The notes under the pieces were generated by a model that was given only the letters and a program-made list of their open reading frames with translations, ran no database searches and had not been told where the DNA came from. Shown in pieces: positions 1-6,183 of a stretch of 32,004 nucleotides of DNA. This stretch comes from a virus, in the IMG/VR virus record IMGVR_UViG_3300050821_024077, positions 1 through 32,004 of that record. One strand, given 5' to 3'. Numbering within the stretch: position 1 is the stretch's first letter; the number at the start of each line of letters is the position of its first letter. A program made the translations under genes and the position numbers.

Positions 1-468
1 ATGACTACCGTCGATCGCGTTCGGCTCGTCATCCCCGGCAAGCCGATCCCGCTGGAGCGCCACCGAACGGGTCAGGGCCGCACATACCTGCCGCCGCGCT
101 CGAAGGCGTTCCGCGAACTTGTGCGGGCGGAGTGGATGATCGCTGGTCGCCCGACGCTTGGCGCCGAGCCCGTCGCGGCCTCCATGCGCTTCTACGGCCC
201 CAATCCTCGCTGTGATCTCGACAATCTCCTGAAGGCGATTTTGGATGCGCTCAACTCGTGTGCCTACGTTGACGACTCGCAGGTTTGTTGCTTCGCGGGC
301 ATCCATCGACTGCCAGCGGACAGCGCGGGCCCACGGAGCGAAGTCGATCTCTGGCGCGCGACGCACACGCAGGACTGCGCCTGTACGGAGCCCGTCACTG
401 ACGAGGACGACGGGGCACACTGCGCGCGGTGCGAACTGCCGATCGGCGGACTGGAGCGTGCCGCGTGA
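1..468 (+). CDS. rusA: RusA-family Holliday junction resolvase
   Basis: Likely a small homodimeric, Mg-dependent endonuclease that resolves four-way DNA junctions during phage recombination or before packaging. An N-terminal PGKPIPLERHR segment matches the RusA start. The catalytic signature DLDNLLKAILDALN (residues 72-85) is followed by DDSQV at 91-95, so D72, D74 and D91/D92 line up with the three catalytic aspartates of E. coli RusA, and K78 with its conserved lysine. At 155 residues it is longer than the roughly 120 of the E. coli protein. The extra C-terminus holds CAC (126-128) and CARC (141-144), a possible zinc-binding knuckle that the core family lacks. The ATG is the first base of the window, so an upstream start cannot be excluded. 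Its stop overlaps the next start by 4 bases. Family assignment is firm; the role of the cysteine tail is unknown. Confidence 0.87.
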   Translation: MTTVDRVRLVIPGKPIPLERHRTGQGRTYLPPRSKAFRELVRAEWMIAGRPTLGAEPVAASMRFYGPNPRCDLDNLLKAILDALNSCAYVDDSQVCCFAGIHRLPADSAGPRSEVDLWRATHTQDCACTEPVTDEDDGAHCARCELPIGGLERAA

Positions 469-770
469 ACCCGCCGACGCTCGGGGGACGTGCGCGGTGC
501 GCGAGCAGGCTCGTCGTGCGGGGCCGCAAGCGGCGGCTCGCCCTGATCTTGCTCGGCGCCATCGCGGACGCCAACGGCGGCGTCTGCCGGCCGGACATCG
601 ACGACCTGATCGCCCGCGTGCCGAACCTATACATGCGCCGCGACGCCCGCGCGCTGCTGCGCCGCCTGGAGGCCGACGGCTACATCCGCCGGCGCCCTGA
701 AGGCGAGATCGAGCTGCTGTTCGCGGCCCATGAGGCGGACATCGCCGGGACCGAGCAGGTGGTCGCATGA
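465..770 (+). CDS. Small winged-helix/HTH-like DNA-binding protein
   Basis: A protein of 101 residues starting at a GTG that overlaps the rusA stop (GTGA). An in-frame ATG at 429 exists but lies inside rusA, and the coupled GTG fits the overlap habit of this operon better. A basic N-terminus with GRKRR leads into a compact helical domain: an ALILLGAIADANGG helix, then DIDDLIARV, then DARALLRRLEADGYIRRR, ending in a short strand, EIELLF. That order, with a recognition-type helix followed by LEADGYIRR, is typical of winged-helix regulators that compare gene halves or bind operators. No specific family is recognised. It is likely a phage transcription or replication accessory factor, but the target is unknown. 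Confidence 0.62.
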   Translation: MNPPTLGGRARCASRLVVRGRKRRLALILLGAIADANGGVCRPDIDDLIARVPNLYMRRDARALLRRLEADGYIRRRPEGEIELLFAAHEADIAGTEQVVA

Positions 771-1072
771 CCTGGCGTATACGCACGCGCGCCGTCCGCG
801 ATCACGGCCACGGGCTCCGCTGGACGCTCTACGCCGCCTGCGACGACTACACAACGATCGTCGTCGCTGACTCGACGTTCGACGGCGTCCTGCTCGATGT
901 CCAGTCGGATGATTACGCCGGCACGACGGGCGACGCCGCGCTCGACTTCGAGGTCGGCGAGCACATCGCGGACTTCCTCGCGCTGCGAAGCGCATTGCAG
1001 TCGCTTGACGAGATCGACCGGCGACGGGGTCGCGTGCAGGTACCGGCGGATCGTTCGCGGTGGGCGGCGTGA
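767..1072 (+). CDS. Hypothetical protein
   Basis: A protein of 101 residues with its ATG inside the previous gene's stop (ATGA). It has a basic start (TWRIRTRAVRDHGHG) followed by alternating strand-like segments (RWTLYAAC, TTIVVADSTF, GVLLDVQS) and an acidic helical middle ending DFLALRSALQSLDEIDRRR. No signal peptide, membrane segment or catalytic motif is seen. The beta-rich first half and helical second half suggest a small folded domain, but I do not recognise the family. Its only functional clue is its place in a coupled operon with RusA and two HTH proteins. Confidence 0.62.
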   Translation: MTWRIRTRAVRDHGHGLRWTLYAACDDYTTIVVADSTFDGVLLDVQSDDYAGTTGDAALDFEVGEHIADFLALRSALQSLDEIDRRRGRVQVPADRSRWAA

Positions 1073-1659
1073 GCGCGGTCGCGGTGAGCCTCGACGCTGA
1101 GCGTCTGCGCCTCGATGCTGCGATCCGCGCCACGCTGATCCGCCTGACGCTGCTCTCGCAGGTCGCCGCGCACTCCTACGGCGGCGGCACCGGCGGCGGC
1201 CATCCGTCGAGCAGCGCGCCAGCCGGCGAGTCACGCCCGTCGCACGAGCGCCTGCACGCCGACTACGAACGCGCGCTCTCGAACGCCGACCGGCAGCGTG
1301 TCCTCGACCGCGCGAAGGCGGAGCTGGAGTCGTGGCGCAAGTGCGCGGTCAAGGTGGACGGCTCGATCAAAGCGGACGTCACGTTCGACGAGATCGTGCT
1401 TGAGGATGGCGAGGGCTTCGACGCGGAACTCGTCGCGCAGCGGTTCGGGATCGCCGTCGCCCACGTTTGTCGGATCAGGCACCGCGCGGGGCGCAACGCG
1501 AGCGACGGCACGGACCCCGAAGCAAGCGGTCTCCCGCGCGAGAAGCGTCGCGCCGAAGCTGTCAGGATGCGCGGAAAGGGCATGAGCCAACGCCAGATCG
1601 CGCTCGCTCTCGGATGTAGCCCTTTCACCATCAACCGTGATCTACGGGAGGCGAAATGA
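1069..1659 (+). CDS. Helix-turn-helix protein (resolvase/HTH_23-like C-terminus)
   Basis: A protein of 196 residues from the GTG at 1069, which overlaps the upstream stop as GTGA. A second in-frame GTG at 1060 is possible. The N-terminal half is helical with a glycine-rich loop (YGGGTGGGHPSS). The middle has a first HTH-like stretch, ELVAQRFGIAVAHVCRIRHRAG. The C-terminus has a clear helix-turn-helix, EAVRMRGKGMSQRQIALALG followed by CSPFTINRDLREAK, in the style of resolvase, Hin and transposase recognition domains (MSQRQIA, turn, STINRDL). Two tandem HTHs suggest a DNA-binding regulator, or a subunit recognising two half sites. No nuclease or recombinase catalytic domain is present. A small-terminase role was considered, but a better candidate lies immediately upstream of the large subunit. 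Confidence 0.7.
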   Translation: MSAVAVSLDAERLRLDAAIRATLIRLTLLSQVAAHSYGGGTGGGHPSSSAPAGESRPSHERLHADYERALSNADRQRVLDRAKAELESWRKCAVKVDGSIKADVTFDEIVLEDGEGFDAELVAQRFGIAVAHVCRIRHRAGRNASDGTDPEASGLPREKRRAEAVRMRGKGMSQRQIALALGCSPFTINRDLREAK

Positions 1660-2075
1660 GACGGTCAGCCATCGTCGGACTCGCCATCGGCGCGTCCCTG
1701 GCCCTCGCACCGCACGCTGGCGCCACGACGAGGCCGCGGTGCGGCGTCGTGCAGCGGTCCACTGGATCGTGGGCTCGCGTGGTCGTGAACAAGGGCAACG
1801 TCTCGTGCGTGGAGGCCGAAACGGTCGAGGGCAAGCTGTGGCGAGGCGAAGCGCCGACGGCCTGCGCAGTGAACGCGGCGCGCTGCCCGTACAGCGATCA
1901 GGTGTCCCGAGTCGATGGCTGGACGTGCAGCTACCACGGCGACTGTTTCCGGCGAGGCCGGACATGGGCCACCGCACGGGAACGCATTCTCGTCGTCCGC
2001 GTCTACTCCCGCAAGTGTGAAATCGAAGGCGCAGAACACGGCGCTGCTGGTGAAGAAGGCTGCTACGACGAATGA
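1656..2075 (+). CDS. Secreted eight-cysteine protein with signal peptide
   Basis: A protein of 139 residues. The N-terminus is a textbook Sec signal: MRRS, then hydrophobic AIVGLAIGASLALAP and a likely AGA/TT cleavage after residue 23. The mature part has cysteines at 29, 51, 70, 77, 91, 97, 121 and 136, an even number suited to four disulfides outside the membrane. The GNVSC, GWTC and YHGDC spacing resembles small secreted proteins that are common in actinobacteria (recall of the pattern, not a search). It lies in a coupled operon with DNA-metabolism genes, which is an odd place for an exported protein. It could act in superinfection exclusion or lysogenic conversion, but nothing in the sequence proves either. 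It is not a lipoprotein, since there is no lipobox cysteine at the cleavage site. Confidence 0.66.
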   Translation: MRRSAIVGLAIGASLALAPHAGATTRPRCGVVQRSTGSWARVVVNKGNVSCVEAETVEGKLWRGEAPTACAVNAARCPYSDQVSRVDGWTCSYHGDCFRRGRTWATARERILVVRVYSRKCEIEGAEHGAAGEEGCYDE

Positions 2076-2299
2076 GCCTGCTCGTCTCGACCGCGATCCA
2101 GGTGACAGGCCCCGACGGCGTGCAGCTCGTCAGCGTGACCGAGGGCGACACGTCGATCAACCTCAACCCGCAGGACGCCGGCGCGGAGATTCTGCTCGCG
2201 AAGGCTCGCGTCGAGGCCATCTGCGAACAAGCGAAGACCCGCGCACTGGAACGCCTCGACGAACTCCAGGGCGTCATCGAGCGGTGGGTTGAGCCGTGA
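2072..2299 (+). CDS. Hypothetical small protein
   Basis: A protein of 75 residues, coupled to the upstream gene by an ATGA overlap and to the next by GTGA. The first 36 residues look like strands (LLVSTAIQVTG, VQLVSVTEGD, TSINLNP). Residues 37-73 form one long charged helix (AGAEILLAKARVEAICEQAK and onward). There are no recognisable motifs. The beta-then-helix arrangement could be a small binding or inhibitor protein. The tight overlaps on both sides are the main reason to accept it as real. Confidence 0.6.
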   Translation: MSLLVSTAIQVTGPDGVQLVSVTEGDTSINLNPQDAGAEILLAKARVEAICEQAKTRALERLDELQGVIERWVEP

Positions 2300-2682
2300 C
2301 CACCACGCAAGAGCAGTTCGACGAGCTGCACGAGGCGTTCGGCGACCTCGGCCGCGCGGTTCTACGGACACGGCTCGGCCGCGGCTATGTGCGGCTCGCG
2401 GAACGGGTGCTGCGACGTCTCACCGGATGGCTGACCGCGGCGCAGCTACGCGCGCGGCGCGAGCCGCCGAGGCGCTTCTGCCTATGGGGCGCGCGGCGCG
2501 ACTACGTGCAGGTCGGCAGCTCCGAGGACGCGCTGATCCAGACCATGCGCGAGCTAGCCGCCAACTACCGCCGGACGCTGGAGGCGGCGGGCGTCGCGCT
2601 GACCCCCGTCGTGCAGGCGATAGGCGACGTCGCTGCGCACGTCGCCGCCGAAGTCTCCGCGCTCGCAGGTGCTCGCCGATGA
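2296..2682 (+). CDS. Hypothetical helical basic protein
   Basis: A protein of 128 residues starting at a GTG (GTGA overlap) and ending in an ATGA overlap with the metallopeptidase gene. It is almost entirely helical. The N-terminus is acidic (TTTQEQFDELHEAFGDLG). A strongly basic middle (RTRLGRGYVRLAERVLRRLTG) could bind nucleic acid or protein. The C-terminus is an Ala/Val-rich helix (AIGDVAAHVAAEVSALAGARR). No signal peptide or confident transmembrane segment is seen. The function is not recognised. Confidence 0.6.
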   Translation: MTTTQEQFDELHEAFGDLGRAVLRTRLGRGYVRLAERVLRRLTGWLTAAQLRARREPPRRFCLWGARRDYVQVGSSEDALIQTMRELAANYRRTLEAAGVALTPVVQAIGDVAAHVAAEVSALAGARR

Positions 2683-3167
2683 CTGAGCAGGGGATACGCG
2701 ACCTCTTCGCGGCGTGGCAGACGCGGCTCGGCCTCGCCGAATGGATCATCCGCATCGACTTCGAGGCGATCGAGCCGCACACGAGCACCATGCAGATTCA
2801 CCGCTCGACGAACTACAACCGCGCCACGATCAAGGTCAACGATTGGGTGACGAGCGGCGTGCCGCCCGACACCTGGGATGGGCACGTCAAGGGAGAAGTG
2901 ACGGACCTCGACATCGAGGAGGCCGTCGTCCACGAGCTGCTGCACGCCGCGATCGGACCGTTGTGGATCGGGCTGAACCTGCTGCGCGGCGAGTCTCACC
3001 GCGACGCGCACGACACCGCGGTCAACACCTACGACCGCACTGAGGAGAACATCATCGACCAACTCGCCGTCGCCCTCGTGAAATCGTGGCATGGGCGACC
3101 CCTCGCCGTGATATGCCAGCTCGATCGGCAGGAGGTCGGCCGCGCCTTCGTCGAGGGGCCAACGTGA
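2679..3167 (+). CDS. HExxH zinc metallopeptidase-like protein with tape-measure-like C-terminal motif
   Basis: A protein of 162 residues from the ATG at 2679 (ATGA overlap). The reading frame is open further upstream, but that part runs through the neighbouring gene. Residues 80-91 carry EEAVVHELLHAA, an HExxH zincin signature with H85, E86 and H89. A downstream helix RTEENIIDQLAVAL supplies E122 or E123 as a plausible third ligand. The N-terminal part (FAAWQTRLGLAEWIIRIDFE and strand-rich text after it) resembles SprT-like and other short phage metallopeptidases. The last 24 residues (from G139) closely match the C-terminus of the tape measure encoded at 20808-22562: VICQLDRQEVGRA here, VICQIDRKEVGRA there. 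A protease role is inferred from the motif; the substrate is unknown. Confidence 0.72.
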   Translation: MTEQGIRDLFAAWQTRLGLAEWIIRIDFEAIEPHTSTMQIHRSTNYNRATIKVNDWVTSGVPPDTWDGHVKGEVTDLDIEEAVVHELLHAAIGPLWIGLNLLRGESHRDAHDTAVNTYDRTEENIIDQLAVALVKSWHGRPLAVICQLDRQEVGRAFVEGPT

Positions 3168-3526
3168 CGTTCGTTCTGGTCGGCCTGGTGGACGCCGAGC
3201 AGCCGGGAACCTACGATGGCCGGCTGTGTGCAGCGGTCAGCGCCGATCCGCTCGAGGGCACAGAGTCGATCGAGCTCGACGACCTCGCGCTGCCAGATGC
3301 CGCACGTCGCTTCGACGATTTGAACGCCGCTATCGCCTTCGGCTCGATGCTGCACGCGATGGACAAGCGCATGTGGCCGCCGTTCAATCCGGTGGTCGGC
3401 GAGGCGCTCGACGGGCAGCTCGCGGCGCTGGTCCTGCCGCCCGAGGCTGAGAAAAGCGACCGTCTCGCGAGGACCGCGGCGCTGCGCTACGGCATCGTGG
3501 TCAGGCGCTTGCAAAGAGTCGCGTAG
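3164..3526 (+). CDS. Hypothetical protein
   Basis: A protein of 120 residues with a GTG start inside the metallopeptidase stop (GTGA). It has a strand-rich, hydrophobic start (TFVLVGLVDAEQPG) and acidic middle (GTESIELDDLALPDAARRFDDL). A conserved-looking segment, MLHAMDKRMWPPFNPVVGEALDGQL, is followed by a basic C-terminus. It is the last gene of the first coupled cluster, before a gap of about 120 bases. No family recognised. Confidence 0.6.
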   Translation: MTFVLVGLVDAEQPGTYDGRLCAAVSADPLEGTESIELDDLALPDAARRFDDLNAAIAFGSMLHAMDKRMWPPFNPVVGEALDGQLAALVLPPEAEKSDRLARTAALRYGIVVRRLQRVA

Positions 3527-3598
3527 GCCGTCTGGTACCCTGCAAACGCTTCCCGGGGCTCACTGCGCTCTCGTGCAGGCTCCGACTCTGGCGCTCCA

Positions 3599-3627
3599 TT
3601 GAAGTAAGGCGAGCGAGCGTCTATCCC
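3599..3627 (+). promoter_or_regulatory. Possible sigma-70-type promoter in the 3527-3648 gap
   Basis: This is the first real gap between genes in the window (122 bases). It contains TTGAAG at 3599-3604 and TATCCC at 3622-3627, separated by exactly 17 bases. The -35 element is good and the -10 lacks the final T. Transcription from here would begin just upstream of the cysteine-rich gene at 3649. The match is by eye only and short motifs of this kind occur by chance. Confidence 0.28.
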
Positions 3628-3648
3628 GTCGCAAAGCGAGGTCCGCCG

Positions 3649-3897
3649 ATGACCGGCTGCAAATGCAGGCGCTGCGGAGAAGGCAAGCCGCACGAGCCCG
3701 TCGACGAGCTGCGCATCCTCAAGGTCTTGTACAGCGCAGACGGCCGCATTCCCCGCCGTCTCCGCCGCTGCCACGGCTACCAGAACGGCTGCACCTGCAC
3801 TGAATGCCGGGCTCGCGAAGACGCCCAGACACAGGCGCTTCCGGCCGAGCCGTTGCAGCCGTGGGAGCCGCGCCCCGCGCGTCTCGCGGCAGCTTGA
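3649..3897 (+). CDS. Cysteine-rich, probably zinc-binding small protein
   Basis: A protein of 82 residues from ATG 3649, with GAGG about 8 bases upstream. There are two cysteine clusters: MTGCKCRRCGEGK at the N-terminus and CHGYQNGCTCTECRARE at residues 41-57. Together they can supply two zinc sites, or one site built from both ends. The part between them (ELRILKVLYSADGRIPRRLRR) is basic and helical, and the C-terminus is proline-rich and probably disordered. Zinc-knuckle mini-proteins like this often bind nucleic acid. It overlaps the HNH gene downstream by four bases (TTGA), so the two may be co-translated. The exact function is unknown. Confidence 0.66.
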   Translation: MTGCKCRRCGEGKPHEPVDELRILKVLYSADGRIPRRLRRCHGYQNGCTCTECRAREDAQTQALPAEPLQPWEPRPARLAAA

Positions 3898-4265
3898 CCG
3901 CAGCACCGCAGCTCTGCTCGACGCCGGGATGTTGGAATCTCGTCCCAAGCGGCAAGTGCTCGGAGTGCGCGAGCGACAGGCGCCGTGAGGAACGCGCGCG
4001 CCGCGCGAGCCCCGCTGACCTCGGCTACGACAGCCGTTGGCGGCGCACCGCAGGACGCTTCCTGAAGTACCACCCGCAATGCGAATGCGACGACTGCCTG
4101 AAGCTGCCGCGCGAGCGCCGTGCGAAAGCGACTGAGGTCCACCACCGCGACGGATGCGGGCCACTCGGACCAGCCGGCCACAAGTGGTTCAACCTCCGCG
4201 CGATGGCTGGCGAGCACCACAGCAAAGAGACCGCCAAGCAGCAGCCCGGCGGATGGAACGGATAA
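3894..4265 (+). CDS. HNH endonuclease (packaging-associated type)
   Basis: A protein of 123 residues starting at a TTG that overlaps the previous stop (TTGA). An ATG further upstream in frame would lie deep inside the neighbouring gene. The N-terminus has CSTPGC and CSEC (a zinc ribbon, residues 8-25), then a basic linker. The HNH core follows: GYDSRWRRTAGRFLKYHPQ, CECDDC, EVHHRDGCGP, then NLRAMAGEHHSKETAKQ. The paired histidines of VHHRDG, the Asn of FNL and the late HHS give the beta-beta-alpha metal fold. Short free-standing HNH proteins near the terminase genes (HK97 gp74 type) help the terminase cut concatemers during packaging. The location about 1.4 kb before terS fits that role, though three genes intervene. 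Family confident; role inferred. Confidence 0.85.
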   Translation: MTAAPQLCSTPGCWNLVPSGKCSECASDRRREERARRASPADLGYDSRWRRTAGRFLKYHPQCECDDCLKLPRERRAKATEVHHRDGCGPLGPAGHKWFNLRAMAGEHHSKETAKQQPGGWNG

Positions 4266-4278
4266 GGGAGACGGGACC

Positions 4279-4605
4279 TTGAGCGCTCAAGCACAGTGGC
4301 CGAGCCTGCCCGAGATCGACGCTCGACTCGCAGCCGAGGACACGCCAGCAGCCGACATGGAGTTCGAGCTGGAGTTCTTCAAGCCGATCGAGCTACGCAG
4401 CCACCCGAAGTACCGCGAGCGCTGCGCACACATGCTCGACGCGCCCGGCACCACCACCTACTGCGTCGCAACAGCCAACACGCGCAAGGGACCGTTCGTC
4501 TGCATCATGCCGCTCGACGGCAGGATCGCGCTACGAACACCCGACCTCACAAAGACCCTCATCGCGGAGGCGCAGAAAGAACTCACTCGCGCGTGGGCCA
4601 CCTGA
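4279..4605 (+). CDS. Hypothetical protein
   Basis: A protein of 108 residues with a TTG start at 4279, chosen because AAGGGAG lies 8 bases upstream and the frame has no better ATG nearby. The N-terminus is acidic (EIDARLAAEDTPAADMEFELEFF), followed by a compact domain with HPKYRERCAHMLDAPGTTTYC and strand-like PFVCIMPLDGRIALR, ending in a helix (IAEAQKELTRAWA). There is no recognised motif. The first base of the next ATG is the last base of this stop (TGATG). Confidence 0.6.
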   Translation: MSAQAQWPSLPEIDARLAAEDTPAADMEFELEFFKPIELRSHPKYRERCAHMLDAPGTTTYCVATANTRKGPFVCIMPLDGRIALRTPDLTKTLIAEAQKELTRAWAT

Positions 4606-5030
4606 TGAGCAGGCACCCCGGCTACGCCGCAGACATCGCCGAGGACGCCAACGGCAACGTCATCCACCTCGCCGTGCATCGCGTCGAGCGCGGCAAACCC
4701 GCCGTCGTCATCCACCGCCAGCGCTGGCAGCCAACCGACCGCAAGCCAGTCGCAGACATACTCGCCATCGCTGAGCAAGCAGCAGACGACGACCGCGCCG
4801 ACATCCTCGCCACGGCGACCAGGCGCACGCTCAAGGTAAGAGCGCCGCAGACAACCGAAGCCACCTTCACGGCGACGATCCCGCCACCCGCGCGCCCGCC
4901 ACGACGGCCAGCCACGCCGCCAGTCCCGCCCGCAGTAGCCACACCCGACCGTGAGCCCGACCGGCAAGGACGACGCCCACAGGCAAGCAAGCGCCGCCAC
5001 GGCAGGCCAAGCCGCACGCCCGCCCGATAG
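4605..5030 (+). CDS. Hypothetical protein with disordered proline/arginine-rich tail
   Basis: A protein of 141 residues coupled to the previous gene by TGATG. The first 85 residues look folded (strands NVIHLAVHRVERGKPAVVIHR, helix VADILAIAEQAADDDRADI). From about residue 95 the protein becomes PPPARPPRRPATPPVPPA, then a very basic end, which is probably disordered and may bind DNA or RNA. No family recognised. The low-complexity end could also mark a decayed or extended C-terminus. Confidence 0.52.
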   Translation: MSRHPGYAADIAEDANGNVIHLAVHRVERGKPAVVIHRQRWQPTDRKPVADILAIAEQAADDDRADILATATRRTLKVRAPQTTEATFTATIPPPARPPRRPATPPVPPAVATPDREPDRQGRRPQASKRRHGRPSRTPAR

Positions 5031-5088
5031 CGCCAGTGCGCCGCGCAGCAAACGAAACCCACAGCCACCCCGACACACGAGGGACGCC

Positions 5089-5229
5089 ATGAGCCGCGAC
5101 ACAACCCGACCGACCGCTAGATGCGGCGAGTCCACCCGGGGGTACACCTGTTGTAGACAACTGCGTGAGCGCGCCCAGCGGCACAAAAACTTGCCTACGA
5201 GTCTGGAGCGGGTTGATGGCTGCCGGTAG
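5089..5229 (+). CDS. Doubtful short ORF
   Basis: A possible peptide of 46 residues from ATG 5089, with GAGGGA a few bases upstream. A longer version would begin at GTG 4951, inside the previous gene and with no ribosome site. The content (RGYTCCRQLRERAQRH) is basic with adjacent cysteines and matches nothing I know. It overlaps the HNH gene by 14 bases. It is listed because the segment 5031-5215 otherwise has no gene. It may be non-coding leader sequence of the HNH gene. Confidence 0.22.
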   Translation: MSRDTTRPTARCGESTRGYTCCRQLRERAQRHKNLPTSLERVDGCR

Positions 5230-5701
5230 GGCGCGTAAGCCGCCGCCGGTCGGCGAGCGGTTCGGTCAGCTCACTGTGCTCGCCGCGGCACCCGATCGCT
5301 CGGGCCGTTCGGCGTATCACTGCCGCTGTTCATGCGGGGCTGAGACGGTAGTCGCTGCAAACGCGCTCCGCTCGGGCAGCGTCCGCAGTTGTGGTTGTCG
5401 CCGCGGTCATCCCGGCTGGCATCGCAGGTGTGGATCGCCGACATACGTTTCGTGGGCCAGCATGGTGCAGCGCTGCACCAACCCAAAGCGCGCGAACTAC
5501 CGCTACTACGGTGGTCGCGGCATCGTCGTCTGTGAGCACTGGCGCGGCAAGCACGGCTTTGAGGCGTTTCTCGCCGACATGGGCGAGCGCCCGGAGGGCA
5601 TGACGCTGGATCGGGTTGATCCGAACGGTGACTACCAACCCAGTAACTGCCGTTGGGCCACCGCGACGGAGCAGCGCATCAACCAACGTCGGGTCGCGTG
5701 A
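5216..5701 (+). CDS. Free-standing HNH homing-type endonuclease
   Basis: A protein of 161 residues from ATG 5216, with GGAG 7 bases upstream. A GTG at 5165 would add 17 residues but lacks such a site. The layout is typical of the phage homing HNH family: ERFGQLTVLA start, CRCSCGAETVV and SVRSCGC (a zinc-ribbon-like knuckle), then SPTYVSWASMVQRCTNPK, YYGGRGIVVCEHW, FLADMGERP, MTLDRVDPNGDYQPSNCRWAT and a terminal EQRINQRR. The DRxDxxGxYxxxNCRWAT stretch holds the catalytic and DNA-contact residues. Such genes act as mobile DNA cutters that spread into related phages lacking them. It lies directly against terS (TGATG overlap), a common landing place. It may also have been recruited for packaging. 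Confidence 0.85.
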   Translation: MAAGRARKPPPVGERFGQLTVLAAAPDRSGRSAYHCRCSCGAETVVAANALRSGSVRSCGCRRGHPGWHRRCGSPTYVSWASMVQRCTNPKRANYRYYGGRGIVVCEHWRGKHGFEAFLADMGERPEGMTLDRVDPNGDYQPSNCRWATATEQRINQRRVA

Positions 5702-6183
5702 TGGCGGGTCGTGGGCCGGCTCCGAAGCCGGCGGCGGCGCGTCAGCGCACGAACCGCAAGAGCACGGCGGCGAAGCTCGAAGCTGACCCGACGGCGGAGG
5801 TTCCGGCGCTCCCGGACCTGCCGGATGAGGACGGCAACTCGCACACGTGGCATCCGCAGACGCTCGCGGAGTGGGACGCGATCTGGCGTTCGCCGATGGC
5901 GTCGCAGTGGCCGGAGTCGGACTACTTCGGGTTGGCGAAGCTGATCGTTGTCGTCGATGACTTCTGGTGGGCGGGCTCGGCGTCGGCTCGGCGGGAAGCG
6001 GCGGTCGAGATTCGGTTGCAGCGCAGCGACTTCGGCTTGGCGCCGCGGCCGCGTGCCGGTTTGCATTGGGAGATCGCTCGGGCGGAGGAGGCGGACGCTC
6101 GCGCGGCGAAACGTAAGCCGCCGGCTGAGCCGGCCGGCGCTGGCGCGGTCGATCCGCGGCAGCGTTTGCGCGCGGTGAAGTGA
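5701..6183 (+). CDS. terS: Terminase small subunit
   Basis: A protein of 160 residues from ATG 5701, sharing one base with the upstream stop; a longer ATG at 5653 would run inside the HNH gene. The start MAGRGPAPKPAAARQRTNRK is the hallmark of small terminases from actinophage-like and P27-family phages. A proline-rich linker then leads to SHTWHPQTLAEWDAIWRSP, MASQWPESDYFGLAKLIVVV and FWWAGSASARREAAVEIRLQ. These helices recognise the packaging site and bring in the large subunit. The C-terminus is basic and disordered. Position immediately before the large subunit (GTGA overlap) supports the call. Confidence 0.85.
   Translation: MAGRGPAPKPAAARQRTNRKSTAAKLEADPTAEVPALPDLPDEDGNSHTWHPQTLAEWDAIWRSPMASQWPESDYFGLAKLIVVVDDFWWAGSASARREAAVEIRLQRSDFGLAPRPRAGLHWEIARAEEADARAAKRKPPAEPAGAGAVDPRQRLRAVK

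Noticed and set aside
4951-5088. Longer version of the short ORF ending at 5229
   Set aside because: GTG at 4951 has no ribosome site and lies within the preceding gene; the text is low complexity.
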